From: Pseudogymnoascus destructans
Lineage: Eukaryota; Ascomycota; Leotiomycetes; Thelebolales; Thelebolaceae
Direction of reading: 5' to 3'
NCBI RefSeq assembly: GCF_001641265.1
Contig: NW_020167520.1
Coordinates: 372,001-436,000 of the forward strand
Length of the DNA: 64,000 bases
The notes beneath the pieces were generated by a model, which did no database searches, had not been told where the DNA came from, and worked only from the letters and a program-made list of their open reading frames with translations. Positions 22,812 through 32,600 of this stretch are shown here, piece by piece. The translations under genes and the position numbers were made by a program. Within the stretch, counting starts at the first letter, position 1; each line of letters opens with the position of its first letter.

Positions 22812-24287
22812 AAGGTTACTAAGTGGTTTGAGAAATACTTCTGATTTATATGGGATTGAAATATACAGCCGGAGTCACTTTGGAATATAGACGAAACTGG
22901 CTTTCGAATTAGAATTCCTAGAGGTAAGAGAGTTATAGTACCACAAGCAGCAAAGGAGCTATATACTCTAAGCCCTGAGAATCATACGTCTATTATAGTA
23001 ATAGAGACAGTATCTATAGCTAGAAAAGTGATTCCACCTGTACTTATCATTCCGGGCAAAGTTCATATGGATTTGTGGTACCCTAAGAACATAAGAGTAG
23101 TGGGCTGATACTACTCTCCGAACCTGGCTATTCGAACAGTGAGCTTGCCTTACGGTGGCTACAGCATTTTGCAGAGCATACTGCTTAGTACGATGATGGG
23201 AGTGGGAATCATCTTATTCGCCTTTCCTAGCCATCTTACACACGTTTTATAGCCATTAGACGTGGGATTATTCCAGCCATATAAGCACTAGTACCGAGAG
23301 GCTGTGCTTCATGCCATACGGAACATGGACGTTACGTACGACCTACCCTCGTTTATGAGAGATCTCACCAAAATCCGGGCCTAGACTTTTAAGGAGTCTA
23401 GTATTACTTTAGCTTTCCGGAAAGCTGGAATCTAGCCCATAAGCCGTAATACAGCACTTGAAAAGCTCCATACGTACTCACAGCCTACGCCTACATCTAC
23501 ACAGCCTACACCTACCCTACTAATACGGCCTATTACCCCTAAACCCTCTACTTTTCAGGGGGGTAAAGAGGGGCTATATCGCTAGAAAGACCGGATTCCG
23601 GAGGCCTAGAGCAGCCCCTTAAGAGAGAGCTACCAGAACTTTACTTACTAGCACCGAAGACCAGCTCCAAGAGCTAGACCTAGTATCCCTCTGGCGCTAG
23701 GTGGAGGAATCGAAGAAGCGGGCAAGCCGAAGCCAGACCCGCCTTTAGTATAGGGGCGAGCTCGTTGCTGCCGAAGCTCACGAGCTTCAGGCCCGTAAAG
23801 CCGAGCTTCTGGCTTAGAAGCTCAAAGCCAAAGAAGCCTAGAAACAGCGCTAGGCCAGAAACCGAGCCTAGAAGCAGCTTTGCTAGGCTGGAATTGAGGC
23901 CTAGAAGGAAGAGCGCCTACGGAAGAAGGCAGTGGCCCAATTCCGTAAGGAAGGCCTCCTAACCCCTCCTAAGTTTGAGGAGCCAATTCGGGACCTAGAA
24001 GCCCCCGAAAGCGAGTGCGAAAGCGAGTATGAAAGCTGTGAGAGCGAGGGTGGGAGTGGGAGTGGGAGTGGGAGTGGGAGTGGGAGTGGGAGTGGGAGTG
24101 GGAGTGGGAGTGGGAATGAGGAAGTGATAATTTCGTAAAATGGAATATTTAGGTAGCTTTACATACAAATTACTATGGTGGGGTACTTCCGATCGCAAAT
24201 TTTTGAGTTGCCGCAACTCGCTTCCTCTCACCTGAAGTGCCGCAACTCGCTTACTCCAACCTTGAGCTTCGCTCAAGGTTGGTCACG
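22812..24287 (+). mobile_element. Decayed Fot1/pogo-type DNA transposon, 5' truncated, RIP-like stops
   Basis: Relic of a Tc1/mariner-superfamily element. The remaining transposase starts within the DDE domain (KWFEKY, then NIDETGFRI, then PRGKRVIVPQA) and runs to a Gln/Lys-rich C-terminus around 23765-24137. Many stops are TAG, and several sit where Gln is expected in a repeated QK/QA pattern (23815-23905). The 3' end is a terminal inverted repeat finishing GGTCACGACGAT at 24287, followed by TA, the usual target. It matches the ends of the element at 35.3 kb. The 5' end is missing. A GTGGGA microsatellite lies in the coding tail. Confidence 0.85.
24050..24116. repeat. GTGGGA hexanucleotide array
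   Basis: About eleven copies of GTGGGA inside the transposase relic, reading as a Gly-Ser repeat in the open frame 23932-24138. Confidence 0.95.
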
Positions 24288-25281
24288 ACGATTATTACTA
24301 ATCTATACACTAACTATATACAGTAATTAAAGCTGGCCACGGCTGAACAGATATCTGTCAGCCATAACCAGCTTTTGATTGCCAAAAGCACACGATTCTT
24401 TGTCGTCTAGAACAGGGGGTAGTAGGGGGGCGGCAGAGTTAAATTACCAGCAGGCATTGGTCAAGCCGAGGGTCGTCTGAACTGACGATACTTTCGTCCC
24501 CTCCTCCGGCCGGCGGTTTTGTTGTATGGACAGATGCGGGTGGCTAATACTATTTGTTGGTGGGTAATATGGAAATCAATACCTCGCCGCCGACCTGCAT
24601 TAGCGTCGTCATAGTCCCCGTCGTGGTCATCGTTCTGGCCACATTTTACACGCGAAGGATGGGTGGATGGGTGGATGGGTGGATGGGTGGATGGGGATAA
24701 TGGGGATACGGGGATAGTAAAAAACCCTCATCATCCCCCTCTTTTTACTCCATGATTGGCCTATCTTGCCCCTTCTTCATCCTAGACGACTCCTTCCCAC
24801 TCTTCCCATTCACAAGGCGCATGTTGGCCCTGCATTCAGCTCCACCGACTGTTATAAACTTGTACCTGCATACTTCAAGATAACCGCTTTGCTTTGGTCA
24901 TATCACCACACCACTATTCCCGCAACCAACATCTCGCTCACCATCACCCATTCACTCAGCGAGCGGCTCCATGAATTCGTTCCATGCCTCCGTTTCGTCA
25001 TCCTCGTCTGCGCCCCCCATGTAGGTTTGGTCACGATCTTCTGCTCATCTTCCCGTCTTTTCCCTTTCCTTTTCTCTTTCCCTCCTCCCTCTTTCTCTCT
25101 CTTTTCTCACCTCACCCACTTCCTTCACACCGTCCTCATTCCCACGCGGGATCGTCGATATACCTCGTTGCAGACTTTTGTTTGCGTCCTTTCGTTGAAA
25201 GTCAAGTCAACACCACGCTCTTTTGCACCGGCCTAGGCATATCACAATCTTTAAACCCCTTCGCTGCTTTATATATTTATC
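24288..25281. other. Intergenic region upstream of the chitinase gene
   Basis: Contains an 8-mer array (GGATGGGT, five copies, 24657-24696) and a long pyrimidine tract before the gene. Nothing else recognised between 24300 and 24650. Confidence 0.55.
25040..25129 (+). promoter_or_regulatory. Pyrimidine-rich promoter or 5' leader tract
   Basis: Ninety bases almost free of purines on the + strand, about 150-240 bp before the chitinase ATG. CT-rich tracts of this kind are common just upstream of transcription starts of well-expressed filamentous-fungal genes. A TTTATATATTTAT stretch lies right before the ATG. Confidence 0.4.
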
Positions 25282-27180
25282 ATGGGTATCTCCAAGACCT
25301 TTGCGGCCGTTGCCGCCCTCTCAGCCGTGGCGAGTGCCACCGGCTCCTCTGCAAGAAGCGCCGTGGCCACATACTGGGTACGTCTACCGAAAGAACGGCA
25401 CTGACGCGGAGATGCTGATGATAGAATAGGGCCAATCTGGCGGATCTCTTCGCAGCTACTGTGACACTGCTGATACGGATTACATTCCCCTCGGCTTCAT
25501 CAACTACTTCCCGGAGCAGGGGAACGGATGGCCAGGTTCCAACTACGCCAGTTCATGCTGGGCCTCGACATACACCGCCCCGGGCTACAACGGCGTTGAC
25601 AACCTTCTCCACAACCGCCTCTTTAACCATTGCCCGGGTATAGCGCAGGATATCCAGTACTGCCAGTCTAAGGGAAAGAAGATGCTTCTGTCCCTCGGTG
25701 GCGGACCTAACACCTACTCCCTAACTGGTAAGGAGGATGGAGAGTCCTTCGCCGATTTCTTATGGGCAGCCTACGGCCCAAGCACCGATGAGTGGACTGG
25801 CCCCCGTCCCTTTGATCCTCTCCCAGGTACCGAGGGCGAGGGCATCGCGACAGTTGTCGATGGATTTGACTTTGATATCGAGCACCCAGACACCGGTAAG
25901 ATTAATATTTCTAAATTCAGGTATGCCTGTCGCTAAACCTGTTAGATAAATCCGCTGGATATATCGCCATGATCAACAGGCTCCGTAACTACTTCCCAGA
26001 GGGCAGCAACTACCTCATTACTGGTGCGCCTCAGTGCGTCGTCAACGACGCGAACATGGATTTGATGATCCAGGGCGCCAAGTTCGACATCATCTGGGTT
26101 CAGTTCTACAACACCGATGGTTGCGCTGCTAGAGACTGGGTTAAACTGAACCCTAACTACGAGAAGACCGGTGTTGAGACTACTGTCCCCAAAGACTACC
26201 CCTTCGGCGGTTTCTCCTACGACGCGTGGTTGAAGCGTCTCCAGGCCCCTGGCTCCAAGAGCAAGAACGCCAAACTTTCCATTGGTGTTTTGGGAACGTC
26301 AAACACGGATCGGACTGTTTCTATTGACTACTACCTGTCGTCGGCCCAGCTTAAGCCGCTGATCGACGAGTATTACTGCCACGATAACTTTGGCGGGTTC
26401 ATGATCTGGGACGCCGTCTCTGCTGGCAACAACAAGGACGCGAACGGGGTTACTTACCAAGCTCAGATCAAGAACCTCCTGCTTGCCAGAGAGGCCAAGG
26501 GATGCGCAAAGCCCACTTCAACTGTCAGCTCCACCACAGCCAAGTCGACCTCGACCTCGAGCACCAAGGCTCCTGTCACCACCTCCACCGACGAGCCAAT
26601 CACTACTGGCCCGCTCACCACCGGCCCATCCACCACTGCCGTGCCTACCTCGACAGGCCACTGGGGTAACAACACCATCAGTGACTCCCCAACCCTCACC
26701 TCCACCATCCTCCGCACCACCGTCTACACCGTGACCAGTTGTGCCCCAACCGTCACCAACTGCCCCCTCGGCCACCTTACCACCGCCACCCTCACCGACT
26801 ACACCACCTGGTGCCCCGGCAACCCCACCATCACCTCCGCCCCAACCACCACCGGCGCTGCCAAGCCCACCAAGTCCGGAAAGGCCAGCACCGTCTACAC
26901 AACCATCATCCACACTATCACCGCTTGCCCGCCTAGCGTGACGAACTGCCCCGCCAATGAGAAGACTACCAGCGTCGCTACGGAGACGAAGGCGCTCTAC
27001 ACTACGATTTGTGACGAGGAGACGACTCTTCAGACCGCTCCTGTCGCGACTGGCGGCATCAAGGCCGTTGGCACTGGAAGCGCGGTGATCCCCCAGGCTC
27101 CGTTCGTTGGTAGCACTGGTCGCGTCGGTGGCAGCGTCTTTGCGGCGGCTGTTGTGGGTGTGTTGGCGCTGCTGATGTAA
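25282..27180 (+). CDS. GPI-type class III chitinase (GH18)
   Basis: Exons 25282-25377, 25430-25895 and 25946-27180 (1797 nt, 598 residues). Signal peptide about 1-20 (MGISKTFAAVAALSAVASAT). GH18 domain about 25-340 with the substrate strand MLLSLGGGPNTYS and the catalytic motif DGFDFDIE near 175-182; Glu 182 is the expected acid/base. Residues 345-575 are Ser/Thr/Pro-rich with a repeated TVYTVTSCAPTVTNCP / TIIHTITACPPSVTNCP module, typical of wall-linked fungal proteins. The C-terminus is hydrophobic (VFAAAVVGVLALLM) after small residues, as for GPI addition. It should cut chitin in the wall during growth or separation. Start chosen because it gives the signal peptide. Both introns are about 50 bp, GT-AG. 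Confidence 0.94.
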
Positions 27181-27837
27181 AATGTGTGTGAGGATGGGAT
27201 CTGGATATTCGGTTCTATGTTTTAAGGACATATAGTGACAATATATATATATATTTTTTTGGAGATAATGTTTGTTGAAATCTGAGTTTAGCGGTGGGGA
27301 GGGGGTGAATGAAATGTATTGGATTGGACAGTGTTTATGTTTCTAGATGTTTTAGTAGGTGCAACGATGTACGGTTACGCTCGCGCTACATCCTACTAAG
27401 CCAAAAAGACTATAGTATTCCAGCTCGTTGAAATACGCGTAAACACACTATATATACACTCCGTAGCCTAGTGTCATTTATGGATCTAGCGAGACGCCTG
27501 TGAGTGGTTGTTTTGGTGTATTTATGCTGGTTTAGTTTTAAAATTTTACAGAGGAGACTTGAATGGAAGTGTTATGCTTGATGCTGAACGGTCTTTTATT
27601 GAATCACTCAATATCATCAGAGACGATCTCGAATTAATAACACAGCCGCCTGGCTTATCCTTGCAACTGGCGCTAATGCATGTGTAATTTAGAGTTATCA
27701 CCCCTCCCCCTTGGCAGCGCTGCTCATTACCTGATTCGGGTTCTCGTATCGTATCGCATCGATGTTGATGGGTCGTTTAGTTGCATGCTCGCTCGCCTTC
27801 TTGGTATATTTCTATTTCTACAACCCCCCCCCCCTTT
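27181..27837. other. Convergent intergenic region
   Basis: 657 bp between the chitinase and the Vps62-like gene, AT-rich with a short (AT)n T-run near 27240-27260. No gene or repeat of note. Confidence 0.5.
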
Positions 27838-28730
27838 TCAATCCCTCCCCACCCAAGCCTGACTCCCAACCCTCACCCCCCTACCCTCCTCCTCCCTCAA
27901 ATCCTGCTTCACCACACACCCCCCAAACCCGCCATGCGGACACACCCTCTCCCTCACAAGCTCCTTATCCCACGGCCCCCTCGGCCCATCCACCCACCTC
28001 CTCCACCACCACCACCGGCTCTGCCGCTCATCCCCGTCTTTATACTGTTTATCGCCCCAGCGCCCTCTGAACTCCATCGCGCCCACTGGATTGCCCTCTT
28101 CCCCGCCTATATCCCCGGCACCCGTGAACTCCGCGGTGACGGCGTCGTACGTATACCAGAACGCGTTTAGGCTGGGATCCCACAACGTCCCGTTGCACGA
28201 ATAATCCGTCAGCAAAAGGTCAAACGGTAAATGCGTCCGGGGGAGTAACATATCATGTCTCCCTCCTCTCGCATAATTCGCATGCGTCTCCCTCGCCGCG
28301 TACCCCACCGGCCTTTTCCCGATCTTCTCAACAGCATCATAAGCGAATGCCTGCCCGCCGCCGTGCTGGGAGAACCAGATTGCCTCAGGCACACCGGAGT
28401 GGAAGCGGATCATGTTGTGTTCCCAGTCGCCGACGTGGTTGCCGAGGCGCTGGCCGAGGACCGTGGGACCGAGGTTGAAGGAGTAGAAGTAAGTGTAGAA
28501 GACGTCGACGACGGTGGGGGAGCGGGGGACAGCGATTATGGCTGCGGAGGTGGAGGAGGTGAGGCCCGTGTGGAAGGGTTTTGTGCCGGTTAGCCAGGGG
28601 AGGAGGGTGGTGACGTCGAGGTTGGAGGTGAGGTAGATGTTGAGCCCTTCATCGCCGAGGGCGTTGAGGAGCGAGAGGTTGGAGAGGGTGAGTGTTGTAT
28701 TGAGGCGTCGGCCTGGCAAGTCGGTATTGC
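27838..28730 (-). CDS. Vps62-like vacuolar sorting protein, 5' end unresolved
   Basis: About 295 residues visible, matching the Vps62 family of ascomycetes: LTLSNLSLLNALG, VVDVFYTYFYSFNLGPTV, the family signature GNHVGDWEHNMIRF, EAIWFSQHGGGQAFAY, GKRPVGYAARETHANYA and a tail GPWDKELVRERVCPHGG. Yeast VPS62 is needed for cytoplasm-to-vacuole protein targeting; the molecular role is unknown. The usual first 50-100 residues are absent: the frame is open to about 28730, where an acceptor-like CTGACAG is seen, and only 146 bp remain before the yae1 stop, with no recognisable exon. The gene may be truncated or have lost its start. No ATG opens the frame before DLPGRRLN. Confidence 0.72.
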
Positions 28731-28876
28731 CTGTCAGCTCAGGGGACTGAAACCCTGAGCTATAGCCAGTAGTACGGCTTGCGCATATCTCTGGGAAATG
28801 GATTTATTGGCTCCATCCTGCTGAGCATGTGAGGGTAGTGGTGTGTGCCTGACCATGGCTCCCTTCAAAGGTGCCC

Positions 28877-29578
28877 TCAGCTCCTGTTGACTGGCTCACC
28901 GTCTTCGCCCAACCTCTTCACTTCCGTTCTGTCCATGACACCCGTGTCTAAGCGGACCTTGGCCACCTCTTCTGCGACCACAGCCTCCCAGGACTGAATC
29001 ATGGGGTGTGAATCTACGACATCCTTCCATCCACCACCACTTTCTTGTACGTCGTATACCCAAATGCCGTCCTCACCCCAGTACTGCCTGCCAAAGACAC
29101 CTTCAGTACGTAGATCACTGCGTGCCTTCACGACCAAAGCCTTCAGCCTCTCAGTCTCTGGTTGAGCTCCAGTGCCCATTCGGACTCCACCATCGTCCAG
29201 AGCTGGGCCACGCTTGGTGTCTGGTTTCGCAACTGCAGCCCAGATCCCCTCCAATGTCCCTAAAATTGAACCTATCCGCAAGCCCATAGTTGCGCCCAGT
29301 CCATATCCCTCGTCAAACCCTTCTTGAATTGTCGTGCCTTTCGCAGTCGTCATGCCGTCTCGGTATCCAGCAGTACTATGCGCAGACCGCAGTCGGGGAA
29401 CCTCAGAGGGCTCATCATTGCGGGTAGATCGCATGGCATAGGACAGAGTGGGAGACGACGGGGCGGACCCGAAGACGTCGTCGAGGTTGTTTGCCTCATC
29501 CTGGCGAGTTGTTGGAGATGGTGGCGGGGAATGGCGGGGGCGAGAATAGGAGGGATGGAAGGAGTCGTCACGAAACAT
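28877..29578 (-). CDS. yae1: Yae1-type Fe-S protein maturation factor
   Basis: 233 residues, single exon. Start at ATG 29578 (MFRDDSFHPSYSRPRHSPPP), chosen over the more upstream frame because that has no family-like sequence. The Yae1 N-terminal domain is at about 75-120 (GYRDGMTTAKGTTIQEGFDE, then GYGLGATMGLRIGSILG), with its repeated Gly-x3-Gly pattern. In yeast, Yae1 with Lto1 is an adaptor that brings the ABC protein Rli1 to the cytosolic Fe-S targeting machinery. The C-terminal half has WGEDGIWVYDV and is less conserved. A 737-bp divergent region separates it from the mutarotase-like gene. Confidence 0.85.
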   Translation of the reverse strand: MFRDDSFHPSYSRPRHSPPPSPTTRQDEANNLDDVFGSAPSSPTLSYAMRSTRNDEPSEVPRLRSAHSTAGYRDGMTTAKGTTIQEGFDEGYGLGATMGLRIGSILGTLEGIWAAVAKPDTKRGPALDDGGVRMGTGAQPETERLKALVVKARSDLRTEGVFGRQYWGEDGIWVYDVQESGGGWKDVVDSHPMIQSWEAVVAEEVAKVRLDTGVMDRTEVKRLGEDGEPVNRS

Positions 29579-30315
29579 GGTGAGGCGGCTTGTTTTACAG
29601 CCAGGGAAGATATTCGGTGGAAGGGCCGTGCTATAGTATAGTGGTGTAAACACTGGGGGGCAGTCAAGTAGCTTACCAACAGCGGCAGAATAACACACCG
29701 CCTTCCATAAATAGTACCATGCCGTGGACCACACCCGCCGGCTTGGGTCCGTGGATCAACAATGTGCCGATGGTGAATGGTGGAGATCATCCCCCTCACA
29801 CAACTACTTATTCCGTGCATCTCCAACGCAACGCCTACAACACTGCAATAACACTGCACACGGCACTCCGGTATGGTATCTTTTCTCCATATGTCCTATC
29901 CTATCCCTACTCTACTTGTGTCTATTACTCTGCACCCACCTCCTTCAGTCTTGGTTCTTTTCGGTCCTCTCTCGTCCTTTCTCTAGTACCTCTTTTCCTC
30001 TATTCAGGCAGAATCCCCGCGCGCCGCCGAGGACCAGAGGAAAAAGCAAACGTGTCCTGTAGATGCACCGAGCCCCCACATCACAAACCGATAGCAAGTG
30101 AGTACATCCTCCCTCCCAACACCCTGCGCGCCGCCTGTATCGGGGATACTAACAGGCAAACAAGGGACAAGTAATCAAATCGTGCAGACCATCCGTGCGA
30201 CCGAACACCACAGAACCCCGCCGACCCGAACTCCTCACATTTTCTCGTCGCGGCCGCACACTCCTTCACTCTATCCGTCGCCCACGCCCTCGTATCCATC
30301 TGCGCGAATCGTAGA
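29579..30315. other. Divergent intergenic region
   Basis: Promoter region for yae1 (-) and the mutarotase-like gene (+). 29880-30010 is pyrimidine-rich on the + strand. Open frames here overlap each other on both strands and have no recognisable content. Confidence 0.5.
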
Positions 30316-30931
30316 ATGGATTCTGAATTGTCGAAGCAAAGCCTCTGGGTCCCTCGCCGGGCTTCCACCGCCTCCCCAATAGAGTCTCCCACCTCCCCCA
30401 CCAGCGGTGCCCAAGCACAGCCACCAGTCCCAGAGCACACTGAGAGCGACGGCGAGTCTTCCCCGTTGTCCCCGTCGGACCCGACATCCACGGAACCACA
30501 GCAGCGGCAGCGCCGGGACTCGCGCGTCAAGAATACGGGGCGGCGCATCGCGCAGATCGTCAAATTGAAGCCCGAGTTTGTGGAACAGTACAAGGAGTAC
30601 CACGCGAATGTGTGGCCCGAGGTGTTGAAGCAGATCAAGGAGTGCCAGATCCGTGACTGTGAGACCCCCCCGCTGTCCATACTGTCGGAGCAATTGCTAA
30701 TGAGATGTAGATTCGATATTCCACGATCCCGGAACTGGAATACTCTTCGCTTCATTCCTGTATGTCGGCTACGGGTTCGCAGACGACATGGAGCGCATGC
30801 GCGATAATCCGAAGGTAAGGGAGTGGTGGGCGCTGACCGACGGGATGCAAGAGAGTCTCGTTGAAGGGGCGGTCTCGAGTGCCGACGGTGGGTGGTGGAG
30901 GGAGGTTGAGAGCGTGTTCTACGCTGCATGA
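30316..30931 (+). CDS. L-rhamnose mutarotase-like protein with N-terminal extension
   Basis: Exons 30316-30658 and 30711-30931 (564 nt, 187 residues); intron 30659-30710 is GTGAGA...TAG. The core, residues about 78-187, matches the RhaM/DUF718 fold: RRIAQIVKLKPEFVEQYKEY, WPEVLKQIKECQIRDYSIFH, ADDMERMRDNPKVREWW, DGMQESLVEGAVSS and WWREVESVFY. The conserved His (EYHANVW) and the paired Trp residues are present. Bacterial members interconvert rhamnose anomers; fungal members are often uncharacterised, so substrate is inferred. The first 77 residues are Ser/Pro/Gln-rich and not part of the family. Confidence 0.85.
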
Positions 30932-31208
30932 GAGGAATGCTCGCAGATGATGCAATACTCAAGTACCAAGGGCAAGGTCACAGCAGCAAGAAGGTGGAGC
31001 GCAGATTGTGTGGTCTCTCCTAGAGTCTGACGATTGATCTAAGATAGCTGTCATGGTTGGGAGGGCCCGAGCTCTTATGTATGAGCGAGACAAATTCGCT
31101 GCTTGTGCATTCAGCCGAGGGGCTTTATAACATAAGAGTACTTCTGCAATTTATCGTACTATATCCCACCTATCTACCCTTCCACCAGTTCTTCAACCAG
31201 TCAGCTAG

Positions 31209-31826
31209 TCATAACTTCCCAAACAACCCCCCGAACAACCCCTGCCCTGTGCCGCCTCCCCCGGTCCCCTCACCATGCCGCCGAGCTTGCCGCTCAATCC
31301 ACTCCCTCAACCACTGCTCATTACTCATATTCTTCACACCCGTCTCCCTCTCCACCACCTCCCCTCTATCGAAGACGACCAGCGTCGGAAGAGAGGAGAT
31401 TATAAAATCCATGCCAAGGCTGCTCCCCATATTCTCTGGGGCGTCGAACTCAACCTCGACGAAGCCAACCTTGTTCGCAGGATCGGCCGGGCATGGCGGC
31501 GAGTCAGAGGATATGATCTGGTGGAGGATTGGCGATATGACCTTGCAGGGTGGGCAGTACCCTGCGGACCAGTATGTGATGAGGGGCGTACGGGACGAAG
31601 TTGACAGCAAGATAGTCTCGTGCAAGGCAGCGGGGTGGCGGATCCTGGGGAAGGGTGGAGGGTCAGCGGTATAGAGCAGAAAGTGGGGAGTGAACGGCGG
31701 GGAAGGGACCACTTACGGCGTGTAGATGCGGTTTTTGGACGAGTGGGGTGCGGACGAGGAGAACTGGCGAATGCTGCGGATGCATACTCGCACGGTGAAG
31801 GTGGTGGAGGGGAGTCTGATCGACAT
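31209..31826 (-). CDS. Thioredoxin-like protein with CPPC motif, probably mitochondrial
   Basis: Exons 31826-31717 and 31644-31209 (546 nt, 181 residues), intron 31645-31716. The N-terminus (MSIRLPSTTFTVRVCIRSIR) is Arg/Ser/Thr-rich without acids, as in a mitochondrial presequence. The thioredoxin fold follows with WSAGYCPPCKVISPILHQII (Cys 67 and Cys 70), FVEVEFD, and the cis-Pro motif ISSLPTLVVFDRGEVV. The active site is CPPC rather than the usual CGPC. The C-terminus is Gly-rich (GTGGGGTGQGLFGGLFGKL). Without exon 1 the frame would start in intron sequence (MVPSPPFTPHFLL), which is less plausible. Role in redox chemistry is inferred. Confidence 0.82.
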
Positions 31827-32600
31827 GATTGATGTTTGCATGCCGGGGCGCCCCGGTGAAGATGGTATCAATGGTAGGGTTTATATCACAATTCCAGTGG
31901 CATCTCACATGCAGGTGGGTGTGCAGACCTCGTCTTACCCCAAAACAGGTGCAGGCATGGATACGAAAGCCTAAGATGCGCCTCGTGCGTCATAGTTCGC
32001 GGAGCGGAATATCTTTAATTCGGGGCTCGGTGAAGACGGTGAGGCCGTTATTGACATAACGTTTCTATATCTAAGTTGCCGTCGGCGTGGGAAGATATAT
32101 ACCAACGCTGATCCCATGTACCGCTCACCGACAGTCGACATCATCCATCTATCTGCTCACTACCTCTCAACAACATCAAAGGCTCTTTTCTTCCCGTCCC
32201 ATGAATACGACTCTATAGGGGATATCAACCACCCAGTCTCCCCCCGCCTTCTAGTTCTCCTACCCCCGTACCCGCGTTTGCCCCTGCAGCCCGCACCTAT
32301 CCCCTTCCATGCAGCTTTGAGACACATAGATAGCTCTTAGCCAGCAACCCCCACCGACTATCAAGGTGTCATATGCCAGGGTAGCAGCAAACAGATAACA
32401 TGGCATAAAGCCCTCGAGTCGACGTCTTTGCTCATATCATCATCGTTGCTCATAGCACTACCAAGCTACTCTGCCGCCGCTCGAGTTCTTAGCTACTTTT
32501 GCCCCCCCGCTTTGCGAAATCACTAGATATATTTACACCCTCGGCGCCTCTCATCTTCAGATATAACCTGTGCTGAGTTGTTCTTTGCCTTTTCTTTACC
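31827..32600. other. Divergent intergenic region
   Basis: 774 bp between the thioredoxin-like gene (-) and the MFS gene (+). Pyrimidine-rich from 32130 to 32330. No other feature recognised. Confidence 0.5.

Noticed and set aside
26518..27231. 237-codon minus frame over the chitinase tail
   Set aside because: It mirrors the Ser/Thr/Pro-rich coding region; the + strand gene has signal peptide, GH18 motif and GPI signal.
30081..30962. 293-codon minus frame over the mutarotase-like gene
   Set aside because: The + strand product matches a known family after splicing; the minus frame has no recognisable content.
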